From contig OY282558.1 of NCBI GenBank assembly GCA_958295665.1, forward strand, positions 327,271,106-327,335,105: a DNA stretch of 64,000 nucleotides, in the 5' to 3' direction. The position numbers and the translations under genes were made by a program. Of the stretch, positions 10,445-22,639 are shown piece by piece. Within the stretch, counting starts at the first letter, position 1. The number at the start of each line of letters is the position of its first letter. This stretch comes from Tipula vernalis (taxonomy: Eukaryota > Arthropoda > Insecta > Diptera > Tipulidae). Below the pieces are notes generated by a model, which made no database searches, was not told where the DNA came from, and saw only the letters and a list, made by a program, of their open reading frames with translations.

Positions 10445-11500
10445 TTAATTATACATGTATTGTATAGTTGGTGGCGAATAAAAGTTCAATGCTTCTATGT
10501 GTTTAAAAAAATTTGTATTTGAATATTGAAAATTGGTAATTCGATCTCTAACGCTATCTTGAACTGAGAATACCATTTTTCGACTGTATAAAATTTGTAA
10601 TATCTCTATCTCAAGTTCCTGATATGAGGTTTCAGTAATGGCTAAAGGTGTAATTGGGTGAAAATTGTTATGTGGTGAAATAGGTCCTGTAGACGAAAAT
10701 GCAAAGGCATTTTGTAAAGTGATTGAATTATTAGCTAAACCAGAAGAGCTATTTGTAGATGTGGTCGTTGACATTGATGTTTTTTTAAATGCCTTTCGAA
10801 CCAATAAATCGACTGAAATATTTGAAAATATTTAAAATTATGTACTGAGAAAGTGTTTTTTGATGATTTTCTAAATTACTATTTAGTTGTGATATTAATA
10901 TAAAATGTTGATGGCAGGCATGGTTAGAGTTTATATTTTTAATTACTTTAAATTGTTGTACTAAGTTAAATACTATTGGACTTTTATTGTCAATGTCAAA
11001 AAAATAATATCATCTGAAATTTGATCACCATAAATTTTAATATCATCTGAAATTTGATATTGGAATTAATTAATAATGTGCCACATAAATCGGATGAATC
11101 CAATTTCTCTAATAAGGCTTTGGAAACTTTATCTTTAATTTCTCTCTTAAACAAAACGTCGCATTTCACTATAAAATCTTCAAACTGGTCAATAAGGAAG
11201 TATAATTTTCCGGGAAACATAGTTGTAAAATCGATTTCAATCTGCAAAATAAACAATTTTCATAAAACATTTTAAATCTCTTTAAATATTTAATTATTTA
11301 CCAATTAGAAACCATAAAAAACATTAAATCTAGGCCATTCTCTATATAACCGCTGATAGTCTTTATAATTTTGAAACTTCCATACTCTCAACTCACTGAC
11401 AGTGTCCCACATGTTTTTTCCCCGGTGTAATCGTTATCAGGTTCCAACCTAATTTCTTCTATTGGTGACGAGCCCAAGTTGCCTTCTACCCTTGATTTTG
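10445..11500 (-). pseudogene. N-terminal pieces of the decayed transposon-associated gene
   Basis: From right to left the minus strand reads WDTVSELRVWKFQNY, then YREWPRFNVFYGF, an intron-like gap with a TTTGCAG acceptor, then IEIDFTTMFPGKLYFLIDQF and a helical stretch to about 11000. The pattern EWPxF--GY-LIEIDF---PGK is how the N-terminal part of the same family begins. A further open stretch at 10445-10804 (119 residues, Ser/Thr-rich at its start) may be a linker. Frame changes near 11420 show it is dead. Confidence 0.45.
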
Positions 11501-11639
11501 TTTAAATATTTTGTTGAATGACATATAGTCGGTCGTATAGGTTGACCGATGGATTTTTTCCCACATCTGCTGCAGTAGTAGGTTTTCTAGCATAATTAAA
11601 AAAAATTCAATTAAAAACCTTTTTTTTCGTATTTATTGA

Positions 11640-12240
11640 GTATGCCGATAAAAAATTTGACTGACCGAATTTCCATCAGCGAATTGCTACTGAAACGTAA
11701 CGAAATCGACCAATTTTTGAAGCAAATCATTACCGGCGATGAAAAATGGGTAAAATACGAGAATGTCATTCGCCACGTCGTTAACCACCACAGACCACTT
11801 CAAAACCAGGATTAACGCTCCTTAAGCTTATACTGGGTGTATGGTGCTCTAGAACTTGCTTAAACGATTGATTCTAATTTCTACTGTCACCAATTAACCA
11901 GATTATAGCAAGCAATTCAAACAAAAATAGGGGTGTTGTCTTCCATCAAGACAACGCCAGACCACCCACATCCTTGGTGACCCGGCAAAAATTGATAGAG
12001 TTTGGCTGGGAAGTTTTGATGAATCTCTGACTACCATTTGTTTTGGTCCTTGGCGATACACTTGGCCAAGTTTTTCGCCGATAAACCACAGAAGTTCTAC
12101 ACCGATGGAATTATGAAGCTTCCCGGAAAATGGCAAAAACGTCACAGATAATAATGGCCAATATGTACTTAAATAAAATTCATTTTGAATAAAACAAAAA
12201 TTTAATCAAAAAATATCTCAATACTTCTTCCCCAACCTAA
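11640..12240 (+). pseudogene. mariner remnant with intact right end
   Basis: Across several frames the + strand reads DRISISELLLKRNEIDQFLK, IITGDEKWVKYEN, VVFHQDNARPH, LIEFGWEVL, then AKFFADK and LPGKWQK, the usual order of a mariner catalytic domain and tail. The GDEKW and HQDNARPH motifs carry the first two catalytic aspartates; the SPDLAPSD region is deleted. The DNA-binding half is missing. The right end reads CCAACCTAA at 12232-12240 followed by a TA, as expected for a mariner TIR and its TA target. Confidence 0.85.
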
Positions 12241-12242
12241 TA

Positions 12243-14276
12243 TTTATAGGGTGGATCAAATAATTAAACTCAACATAAAAAAGAGTGATTGAAATTTCAA
12301 TCAATAAGAATCTTTGACGAAATTATTTCCTTACAACATATTTGACATTTCAGCCACCGAATCTGTAATAACTGACAAATACATTATTAAAATTGTATTG
12401 TGATTAGCAAAAATTATTATTTTTAAGCAAATTGTGCCGTGAAAATTTAGATGTATTCTGACATATCCTTCAGTTTGCGCATTAATTTTCGCTCTGTTAA
12501 GGGGCAGCTGTATATCGTATTCTTACTTAAAGTTGTTACTGACTCGCTGGTTCCTCCATATATGTCTATATTCTTTTATTTACAAAAGGATGAATGTTTT
12601 GATGGGATGGGCCGATGTGAATAGTAAATAAAAAATTCTTGCGTTGAACTAACTTTGATTTCTTTATTGACTTAAGCTACTGATCGATAAAAATTAATCA
12701 AAGATAATATCGGCCAAATGATCACTACGGCTTCGGCGGTATATGCCTTACTATCTCGTCCTTGATTTGTTGCTGACCACATTTGTTGCCCCGCTGAGCT
12801 TTCCAACAGGAAAATCTCAGTGACCTTCATACTCGCTAGACTTACGTGCATCGCGCCATGCCATCACCGGAAGACTCGATAGAGGAAGCCATATCGAACT
12901 GTGAAATATTCATAATTGACGAAACTACAGTGTTTTCAATGCGTGAATTCCAGTGACGGACCCTGTATACATAAAAAACAAATTTTAAGTTTTCTGAGTT
13001 TTTCGCATCGTCGTTACGATTACACCCCATAACAAGCTCCAAGAAAAATGCAGTTTTACGTAAAAAAACAATTTACTCATGGCGCTACTCACAGTAGTGG
13101 TGGAAAACATTAAATTTTTGTTAGTAACTAAAATATGGTGGTTATGTCACGACTTACCGACAAAATTATCCCAATATTCCAATTTTGTCATAACGTCTTG
13201 TGAACCAAGCTTTTAAGGCTAGTTATTGTCGTAATTTTTTATTTTGGATATTTTGTGTATCGACGTTGTTTTCCAACCTAATATTTATAAACTAGTACTG
13301 TAATTCATTCTCATCTCGATCTTTGAATCACTCTTCATACGGAAAATAAATCGTTTGACGGTCTAATTTATTGTGAGGATACCTAAGTTGGTTTGTTGAA
13401 TTTAGAATTTCTAATTTATAATTCAGGCTTGGTATTCTCTTCTTCTTTTTGCTTTAAGCAAAATCATTTTTTCTTATCAAAAACACCAAGTGTATTTTTC
13501 AGGTGAAGTATTTTTACGGAAGATCACATATTATAATTATGATATGGCCGGTGTAACATTCTCTAAAAATAACTGAATATTATCGTTTGGTGATATCATT
13601 TTACGGATACTAATCAAAGTACAAGTCACTCATTCTCAATAACAGTTAAAGTGCCAGTTGCGTTCTTGAGGTTAATTAGTAAGTATTGTAAAATTTTGTA
13701 CCGGGTATCATAAAGGACAAAACTTTAAAAAAACGTGTTTCAGTCGCTTTCTCAAGACCAGATGTGAACGTGCAAGACCACCATTTGATCGTAACAACAG
13801 TTTTTTAATTCAATACCAATTATCAATTATATGATATACAGATAACAAGTTTTTAAGAATAACGCATTATGAACTTCTTGTGATTTATCTATATTACTGT
13901 TAGAAAGTCAATCTAACATTGTGATGCTGAAATTTCATGAATTGATTGCCAACGACATCCAATATAAAAAAAACTTAATAAATGAATATTTAGCAGATTA
14001 TTCTAAACTACGGATTGATCGTGTACTATAAATTAACGAATATATCGTGGATTTTGCCCCTATAATAAACCAGCTAAAATCAACAAGTAAGTAAGGTCAA
14101 AAGACTATAATTTACAGTTTAAATCCACAAATCCTACTTTATACTCAAAATCTCTGTGCGTAAATGCTTCGACTATACGATTTTATTGGATATCTAATTA
14201 ATCATGTTTTAACATGAAATATAACAAGAACTTGAAAATGACGTTATAATAATTTAATTTTTTTGCTTTTTTTCAG
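12243..14276. other. AT-rich DNA; one stray mariner-type end
   Basis: No supported gene. The sequence TTTTCCAACCTAA followed by TA at about 13269-13283 looks like a second, isolated mariner terminus. An open minus frame at 12842-13042 (66 residues) lies in unusually GC-rich DNA for the window but I do not recognise it. Confidence 0.35.
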
Positions 14277-14452
14277 CTAAGCTTGATAGATGTCCGATGT
14301 GTCGAGCTCCTATAACAAGTTACTTTTGTATACGTACAGAAGAATATATTCCACCGAATTTCTATGAAACGCGTGCCCACAAATCAAAAGGTGCCGTTCA
14401 TTGGCTGGACGCTTTAAACGATAGACTTACGGATTTCTTAGGATTTAGATAA
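14277..14452 (+). CDS. terminal exon of a RING-type protein (partial)
   Basis: Behind a polypyrimidine tract and CAG acceptor, an open frame runs to TAA and reads RCPMCRAPITSYFCIRTEEY, then a tail containing HWLDALNDRLTDFLGF. CPMCR is the usual last zinc-ligand pair of a C3HC4 RING finger, so this is likely the last exon of an E3-ligase-like protein. There are no stops or shifts. The exon holding the first RING half is not within the 400 bp upstream, so either the intron is long or this is a stranded exon. It is the best host-gene candidate here. I cannot name the gene. Confidence 0.5.
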
Positions 14453-14639
14453 AGGTATGTACACAATTTGGTTATTTGTTGATGAACGATACGGTTTATA
14501 AAATGTATATGGGTACTGGTCGAAAACATTCCATCCTACTTATTTTAGCCGCGTATTTTTGTTAACAGAAGAAACTTTTCTACATTTGTAAAATCTATTC
14601 TCTTGAGATAATTTTTAAAATGTCAAAATATTTCAACTC

Positions 14640-15265
14640 TAGGCAGACTGTGGTTTAATAAATCCGATTTAGTTAAACTCGTTTTAGTATACACTTAAAC
14701 CACTGACAGACTAGGGATTAGCTAAGCGCGATTAGCTAAACTTGATTCGCTAATCTACCACTAACCTACATACCTCAATTGGCAGACTAAGATATGGTAA
14801 GTGGCGCCACGAGTTTACGGTGTCGGTATTAATATAAATACCATCACTCTTGTTTGAGCTGTTTTTATCGATTTTGTTCAATAAATAAATCAAAATAAAA
14901 ACAACATAAACATTAAAAAATAAACTATAATTTAAATACTATAATTATTAATTAAAATTTTCAATTTTTTTTATTTATACCTACCACAAATTTTTTGTAA
15001 TTTTAAAAATGTTGATAATAGTTCCATCTTTATTAAAATAGCGAAATTTGTATTTACAATTTTATTTTAACATTTACATGTAATGGCGCCACTTGCACTT
15101 CCACTAAACAAACTCATTAAAAAGAGATAAACTTCATAATATTGAGAGATTAGTTCACTAATTGCGCTTACACTTGACACAATTAAGCAAATCTCGAAAA
15201 ATTCACACAAACTAAGATCGAATTCGAAAAATTCACTAAATCTGTATTATTCAATGAGGGTATAT
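14640..15265. repeat. degenerate inverted-repeat element (possible MITE)
   Basis: Three diverged segment pairs occur in mirrored order: an AATAAATCCGATTTAGT-like block at the outside, an AAGCGCGATTAGCTAAAC-like block, and GGCGCCAC/GTGGCGCC at the inside (about 14802 and 15085). No coding sequence. The order supports an old foldback element; ends are uncertain. Confidence 0.4.
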
Positions 15266-15662
15266 TAAGATATTATCTTTGAAATAATTAAATAAAATCC
15301 ATTCGTTTATCGATTTTGACCTAAAATTCTCGACGAAATTCTAACCTAAAAATCTTAAAATTTGTGGAAATTGGTTCAATTTTAGAAATTGGAAAGAAAT
15401 CATAATTACATATGAATTTATGAAATTGTTGCAATCAAAATAGGGTCACGACTACATAGCTACGTACTATTTAAGCTTACTCAAGCAAACCTGTTTCAAA
15501 ATTATAGCTATCGACGTTAAAAAGCACTAAAAAATTTATTTTGCTTAAGAATGAATAAAACAGGATACTATGTACTAAGCCCAGAAACTGGAATTTTACT
15601 AAACGTGTAGGGCGAAGCCTGCGCTGGAAACGTCTACTTTCTGGTCGATTGTACAAAAATAT

Positions 15663-15895
15663 TTTTGTAATTTATATCAGCTTTTTACAGACAACTTTAA
15701 TTTAAAAGGAAACTCATTTGGTTTTAGTTTTTCTAACTAACTTATTTATAATTATTATGTCAAATTAGTTTAATTATAAATAAGCCTACGAAATATGACC
15801 AAAAGATCAAAGATAAGAATGTTAGAAAAACTAAAAACAAATTAGTTTCCTTTTAAATTAAATTTGTCTGTAAAAAGCTGATCTAAATTACAAAA
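15663..15895. repeat. foldback MITE
   Basis: Arms of about 75 bp pair: TTTTGTAATTTA, CAGCTTTTTACAGACAA, TTTAAAAGGAAACT and GTTTTTCTAAC on the left recur inverted on the right with a few changes. The spacer is about 75 bp. No protein. Clear duplication of the target is not visible. Confidence 0.8.
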
Positions 15896-16106
15896 TTAAT
15901 TGATTTATTAAAAAAAAATTTTGATTTTTTCAAAGCCCACTAGATTTTATTTCAGAAAGCGTCAAATGTAATTCAGATTAGTCAATTGTAATTCAAAAAG
16001 TATCATTCTAAAAAATTGAATTAAAATTAAAATTTAAGTATTACATACTACATAAACTATGTAATAATTATTATTTTTTTAAATAAATTATCGACCGACC
16101 GGCATG

Positions 16107-16531
16107 TCATTCATTGCCAAGGAAGTAGAATGGGTGTGTTGTACAGTATTGCACAGCACAAGCACAATCATCTCCAACTATGGTGTTCTTTGCTTGATCT
16201 GTGATACCCTCCAAGTAGAACAATCTTTGTTCCATCATGCAAGGATCCGCAACGTTCGGAACCCGAACGTAGGCTTTGACTTTAGACCAAATACTCTCAA
16301 TGGGAAGCATTGGAGAATAGGGTCCTAGCTGCGATAGAAATGCTGGCTTTTTTTGACTTTGGATGACAAAACTAACTTTAAACATTAAACTAACTACCCA
16401 ATCATTTCCTAACTGGGCAGATAGTGAAATTGCTCCAATTAAATGAATGTTAGGACCTCTTGCAATAGTGCCGTGTTCGACGGCAAAACATATTAGAATT
16501 TGTTTCACCAGTTATAAGAATTTGTCTACTC
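16107..16531 (-). pseudogene. IS630/Tc1-like transposase, C-terminal half
   Basis: The minus strand reads ARGPNIHLIGAISLSAQLG, then AFLSQLGPYSPMLPIESIWSKVKAY. The PYSP(M)LxPIExxWSKVK motif is the hallmark of the last catalytic block in IS630/Tc1-type DDE transposases. The middle catalytic part is lost. The gene is cut by the hAT element starting at 16540; its N-terminal half continues at 21366. Confidence 0.7.
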
Positions 16532-17040
16532 AGCTGTGTCAGCGCCGGCTCCAGACATTTGAGCGCCCTGCGCGAGAATTGTTGGAGCGCCCCGGTTATT
16601 TTTTTTTAATTGATAAAAAAATGAATTATGAAATTGGGAGTTTGGTAAGAAAATACGAATTCAAATTTAGAGCAAGTTGAAATCCGACATTTTATTGGAA
16701 CTGTGTAGTTTTAAAACTGCATAGGCTGAAAAGAGGGAAAACCTAATGTAAAGATCTTAAGGTAGGGAATTGGTTAGAAACAGGTTAGATCAATTTGAAA
16801 TTAATAGTAGACACTATAATTTTATTTTGCTGCTTTTAGTTAATAATAATATGTAAGGGCAATAATAAGAGTCAAATATTATAGTAATTCATAAATATTT
16901 TATTTAATAAAAATATTTGTAAGGAATAATTGTATTTATTCATATTAATATATTTTATTGTATTGGGTTTTTGTTTGCATCAAGAATATATTAATGTTAA
17001 TATTAAATTATTATTGACAGTCATTAAACACAGTTTTCTT

Positions 17041-19460
17041 TTAAAAATTTACTTTTCGCGCTTTCTTGTTTGCGAAAGATTTTAGTACTTCGGAGAAATC
17101 GATACTTTGGGCTACATCATTTTCAATTGAAAGAATTGCTAATGAACTCAACTTTTCTTGCGACATAGTTGATCTCAAATATGTTTTAATTAATTTTAAT
17201 TTTGAAAAGCTTCTTTCACCACTGGCAACCGTAACAGGTGTAATTAATAATATTCTTAAACTAACCCATACATTAGGATACAAATCTTCAATTTTATTTT
17301 TTTTAATGAAATTAAGAATATTGATTGGGGACGGATAATCAAGAAGTTCAACAAATTTTTTAATACTGATGAGTTCATCACATAAAATAGCCCCTTCAAT
17401 ATCGGAAGTCTCACCAACTGTTAAAACCAACAGAAGATCGCTACAGTGCTTTTCAAGTTCTTCGCGTTTTGGCAGATTTTTAAGATCGTAGAGGAATCCC
17501 CAGGTTTCGGCATGCTGGTTAATTAGTTCAAATCTGTCTTGAGTCGACATCATTACGGTATCAAGCAATATATTGAAAAATTCTATTTCAAATTGTTTTT
17601 AGGCGTTAAAATGGGCTCATCTTTACCCTCATAATTAAATTGCCGTTTTATGTAACTTATTCGTTTTGTTGATTGAAAGTCAGTTTCAGCATCAAGGAGT
17701 CCGGCAAGTTCTTTGGCGACTAAAATAGCTTTCTCAAAACCGGTTTGTTTGTAATCTTTGAAAAAATTAATACATCCTTTGATTAAATCCGCGGTTTTGC
17801 TGACATCGATATTTTGACCCTGCATAGATTTACTGACAATATTGATTTGAATCAAAACGTCATACCAAATGATCAACAATACAAGAAAATTAAAGTCTTT
17901 TTAATTGTCGAGCTAAACTAAACGCTTCGTGTGCTATTTCTGTATCGTGCCTCTCTTCCTTCTCACCAAGATTGACAAGTGCATCGTGAACATCTCCAAT
18001 TTGGTAACGAACAGCCTTAACACTAGAAATTTTTGCTTCCCAACGTGTGTCGCTAAGTCTTTTTAATGTCAATGATTTGACATGATCGGTTAATATTTGC
18101 CAATGATTAACAGACGCGGCGAACAATGAATAAAGCCTTCCTAATATTCCAAATAATGACAAGGATTTTAAAGACGATTTAGTTGCATCGCACAACACCA
18201 GGTTTAAGTTGTGGCACCCACAGGTCATGAAAAATGCCAATGGATTTTGATCCAAAATTTTTTTTGAACTCCACTGTGTTTGGCTTTCATATTTGCGCTA
18301 TTGTTGTATACTTCACCTCGGCAGTACTTCAATTCGATTTTATTTTTTCCCAACAAATTTAAAGTCGTATTGGATAAACCTTCACAGCTAGCATCAGATG
18401 ACGCCGTAAAACCTAAAAATTTCTCACATATCTCGACTTTATCATTTGATAAATCAACAAATCTTATAGTCAGAGATAATTGCTCTATATGACTGATATC
18501 CGGAGTACAGTCAGCAATGATGGAAAAATACTTTGCATTTTGAATATATGAAATTATTTTTTGAGTAACGTTTTCCGCCATCAATTCGATTATTTCGTTT
18601 AAAATATTTTTTTCACAATAATGAACAGATAACTCGTTTTTTAGGATTCGACGAACGCGTTCCTGCATAACGGGGTCAAATTTTGCAAGTAATTCAATTA
18701 GGCCTAAATATTTTCCGTTATTCTTGGTATATAACTTATCAGAAGAACCGCGGAATGCCATATTATTTTGCGCAAGATATAGAGTGATACTCATCAATCT
18801 ATTGAAAACATTTTTCCAGCGCTCTGTTTCCTTTTGAATTATAAGTTGTTCCGCTCGATCGATTGTTGATCCTGATTTCAGTCTTGATTCCGTTTCTACC
18901 CACCTTTCATAACATAGCATATGACTTGGGCTAGTTTCATGTGACTTAATCACTTTAGATATATGGATCCAATTATTGTAACCTACGTTTGCTAAACTTG
19001 ATTTCGAATTCGTACCACCTTGATCAAAACACAAACAACAGAAACAAAATGCACGGTCAGCAGTTTCAGAATATAATATCCAACGTCGCGGTACACGTTC
19101 GTTATTAGAAAGTACACGGAAGTAAAAATTATTGGAGAAATGATGGTTGGTTACATCTTTAGGATATCGTGTAAGTTGAACTTGTCTGGGACCCTGAACA
19201 ACCAAATAATCAGTAATTTTATTGTTAAGAGTTTTAGGCCATAAAGCTGGATCTGAAAAATTTATTAAGTTGTTTGCAGAATCGTCAACGTTTAATCGGT
19301 CGGATACACATGGGGAAATCAACTGATCTTCTATTGAAGGGCTTTCGTTAAAATTTTCGATCGAATGAATTTCTGACACATTCGAATTATGCATTTCATA
19401 AATCTCAACACTATTGTTTGTTTCACCTTCTGCTAATGAACTAACTAAGTTTGATGGCAA
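17041..19460 (-). pseudogene. hAT (ZMYM1-like) transposase, three frame breaks
   Basis: The longest part (18225-19460, 411 residues) has an acidic N-terminus, a Phe-rich zinc-binding segment (RAFCFCCLCFDQGG, the TTF type), and the start of the catalytic domain at YFSIIADCTPD. The frame then changes at an eight-T run (18258-18265), continues with FFMTCGCHNLNLVLCDA and LSDTRWEAKISSVKA, changes again near 17885, and stops near 17580. The last part carries the dimerisation motif ASGERSFSKLKLIKTYLRS. Order and motifs match the ZMYM1-like branch of hAT. Three small lesions in an otherwise full-length gene suggest recent death. It lies within the 16540-21357 TIRs. Confidence 0.9.
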
Positions 19461-19964
19461 TTCTTGTGTAGGCTTGTATGTAAGTATTTTTTAATATCTA
19501 GACATTTTCTTTTATTTTCCTGAATATAAACATCTTTCGGGAAATGGCATGTAAATACGTATGCACAATGTACGTACAAATATTTGCGTTAAACCGATTG
19601 TACATACCTTGCGACATTATTATTCGTAGACCACTGTGGTAATATTTAAAAATAATCCTACAATTTTTTTCGTTCAACACAGACAACAGTAGCCTAAATT
19701 ATGTGCATATATTTTGATTAACTTTTAAAAAATCTGTTACAAAAATTGTATCTGTTCGGGTATTACAAAAATAAATAAATTTCAGTTGAAATTTGACAAC
19801 TATAAAAATGAATACACAAACCTTGTGAGTTTTATTTATTCTTATGCGTGATTTACACGTTCCAACAATGTTTTTCCAACTTTTTTTGTTGAGACTTAGA
19901 GCTACACGGAATAGAAAATATCTACATGCGATAAAAAGAGAAAAGTATAAAACGAAAATGTCGG

Positions 19965-20290
19965 TCATGCTATAACTTTTTGGCGGTATAAAATCTACGA
20001 TGTCGAATAGGGCGATAATTCAACTTTATGTTTCAAAATTACAACTTTTCTGGCTAAAATATAGCTTTTCGAAAGTAAACTTCCATTTTTAAACAAAAAT
20101 TTAAAAAAAAAAAAAAAAAATGTTGGGCATGCTATAATTTTTGGCGGTATAAAATCGACAATGTAATTTTTGACGAATGCCGCAGCGATACCACTTTATT
20201 TATCAAAATTACGACTTTTCTTGGCTAAAATGAAAACTATTCGAACGTAAATTTTAATTTTTAAATAAAAATTTAAAAAAATAAAAATAA
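19965..20290. repeat. two-copy tandem duplication, period about 165 bp
   Basis: Both units contain CATGCTATAA, TTTGGCGGTATAAAATC, CAAAATTAC-ACTTTTC and GGCTAAAAT, then end in an A-rich run. They sit head to tail in the nested TIR element and have diverged moderately. Confidence 0.8.
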
Positions 20291-20334
20291 AGCGCTATAA
20301 AAATTTTACAAATCGCCATTTTTAATGTGTTTGT

Positions 20335-20408
20335 TGTTGTTTGTTTCCATAAAATATACTCGGGCCGAGTATATTTTATAGTCAAAAAAAATTTTTATGG
20401 AAACAAAG
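20335..20408. repeat. hairpin with a 14-bp perfect inner stem
   Basis: TAAAATATACTCGG and its exact complement are one base apart, and an outer arm GTTTCCATAAA pairs with TTTATGGAAAC. It is near the centre of the nested TIR element. Confidence 0.8.
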
Positions 20409-21365
20409 TTAAAAAAAAAAGAAAAAAAAGTCCAACAAAATTTTGTTTGTTTATATATTTGTTCTTGTCTTTCAAATGAAATTTGCGATATACTAATCTC
20501 TTCATTTTTTGTTGGGAAACATTGTTGGAACGTGTAAATCACGCTTTAATTCTTATTATTTATTGGGGGATCCCCAATGTTTTTGATTTTATTCCATATT
20601 TCCTTACCGCAAGCCAAATTGTTTTTAACTTCACGCTAATTAAGATTGTATCACGATTTAACTGAACTTATGTTTTGTAGTAACTTTAAATTCAGTCCGC
20701 ACAATTATTAATGTCAGTACACTTTCCCAGTGAAATTGATTATTTGCTAAATGTTTAATTGGTTTTATTTAACCGAAAAAATCACATGTGACACTGACAC
20801 TGCCATAAAACTTGACAGAGAATTGCATTAAACTTAAACGTGAAACATAAAAAAAACTCCAGAGAAAAATTATTACAAAATTAATATGCAGCATGCAACA
20901 AACAACTACATATTAATAAATACTATAACCACAGCAACACAATCCCAAGATTTTTGTTTTTATTTGCTTTTTTGGAAAATACTAATATTGTGAGAAGATG
21001 AGATGACAATATGACATGATACAAAAATGCTTCTGCAGATAAGAGATAACCTGATATCTAACTTTAAGAGGGGAAACTAAATTCTCTTCTCTATCTAGCT
21101 AGCTCTACCATTATCCTGATGACCAAAAAACACACGAACACATAAAAACATTCGTTTCGTATACTTTTTGTTTTCGTTTATTTAACCAATTGAATGTCAT
21201 TTATTAGTGTTGCTTGCAATACAGGATGATAAAAATGTTTTTATTTTATATTCAACATTTAGCAAGTTCCGTTAGAGTGTAAAATACAATTTTGCGCCCC
21301 TAAAAGTTTTGCGCCCTGCGCGGCCGCACATCTCGATCACCCCTCGAGCCGGGCCTGAGCTGTAT

Positions 21366-21790
21366 GTACTGGTTTAAAGATTGGACATATTCAGCTTGTT
21401 TTATTTTATTCGTTTCAGAATTCATTGTTACCTTCTAAGTAATTAGTAATTACTTACGGTTGACACAGAGAGCAATTTCTTGAAATTGCTCATAATTTCT
21501 TTTTTTTAGTTGCTTCAATGTTATGCTACAGTCTTTTTCTACCCATAAAACCAATTTGATCCTCAGTAAGAATTTTTGGCTTTCGTTCTTATTCGTTTGT
21601 TATTAAATTTAAATGAGTGCTTTTCAAAACTAACAAATCAATTAAGATCTCTAGGTACACCATCTTGTAGAAAAAATTTATATCTTTCGCTTTGGGGTAA
21701 ACGCGTTGTTTTCCAATGCTTTCAGAGGGCCAAGCAATTTGCATTTGCGACATAGCGGCGAAACTACATAATCGAAATTTTCATTACTTC
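21366..21790 (-). pseudogene. IS630/Tc1-like transposase, N-terminal half
   Basis: Minus-strand pieces read LTEDQIGFMGRKRL and, after shifts, EIALC-type helix-turn-helix text, as at the start of IS630/Tc1-type proteins. It has the same orientation as the C-terminal half at 16107-16531 and lies directly across the hAT insertion from it. Several stops are present. Confidence 0.5.
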
Positions 21791-21799
21791 TATACGATG

Positions 21800-22620
21800 C
21801 TGTTTTATTTATTGGTTTCTGCGCTCCCACTGCTATAATATAAGTTTAACGGACTGTATATTTGCCTGTTAATGACAAAAATTTCAGGAAAATTTCAGGA
21901 AACCTAGATTTTTTTAACCCCAAATTTGTCAAGGGATAAACAAGCAAATATTCTCAAATTTCGTGTTAAAATACTTGTAAATATGTATTCAAAATTTTGA
22001 GGCCGAGGAACCGCAAATTATTTAAGTTGCTTTGAATCAATTTTATTTCACACTTCTTCAATTCGTTCAGTAATTTTTTTGACAATTTGTTAATAAAGTG
22101 CAGGTAAAGCTAAAAAGCCACTTATCGCAATTATTTAATTAAAATACAAACTGACTGTTAATGACATACCATTTAACAGTAACCACTTTATTTTTCTCTG
22201 ACAACCTTAATATTTCATTCCGTATTCCGTTTAGCACCAAATAGCATATATGTACGTATGATTTTGTTCTTGGGCTTTTATTTTTTTATAAACTGGATTT
22301 TATTGCATTTGGAAAGAATTCGATTTGTCTTTCCACGCTAAATTATGGGTACACTACATACTCCTGAGTAAAATAATCTTAAAGAAAGCCAATAATATGT
22401 TATAAGAGGCCTTCGATGCTAGCAAGATGTTGAAATCACAATTTCGTTCTGTTTTGTCGGGATGGCACCATATCGAGAAATTAAGCTTTGGAATTTTTTA
22501 GATTGTGCTACCCAAGTAACAATTAATTTGCTACGAAGAATTTGCTTTTATCAGCCAAAACCAGAAATTATTGAGAAGGTGTTAAGCAAATTTTTTACTA
22601 TTCCGGCAAAATTTGTTCTG
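21800..22620. other. AT-rich DNA, nothing recognised
   Basis: No open frame of note and no paired ends. Runs up to the tandem array that starts near 22640. Confidence 0.35.
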
Positions 22621-22639
22621 ATTTAGCAAAAAAAAAAAA

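Larger units (their letters stand above)
19846..20544. mobile_element. nested TIR element inside the hAT
   Basis: 28-bp perfect inverted ends start GCGTGATTTACACGTTCCAA on both sides, followed by near-matching TTT(TT)CCCAAC blocks. The interior has a two-copy tandem duplication and a strong hairpin, and no coding sequence. It lies downstream (on +) of the hAT transposase start and so may have entered after hAT formation. The target duplication is ambiguous. Confidence 0.8.
16540..21357. mobile_element. hAT-superfamily transposon, 4.8 kb
   Basis: Ends begin CAGCGCCGGCTCCAG (left) and, inverted, CAGGCCCGGCTCGAG (right), with further matching GCGCAGGGCGC blocks inside. The flanks AGCTGTGT (16532-16539) and AGCTGTAT (21358-21365) are an 8-bp target duplication with one change, the hAT size. 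The transposase is on the minus strand at 17041-19460 and has several frame breaks. The 3' part of the element's non-coding space holds a nested TIR element (19846-20544). The insertion splits an older IS630/Tc1-like gene. Confidence 0.9.

Noticed and set aside
20352..20380. Operator-like palindrome with regulatory role
   Set aside because: It lies inside a non-coding nested TIR element with no promoter nearby; a structural feature is the simpler reading.
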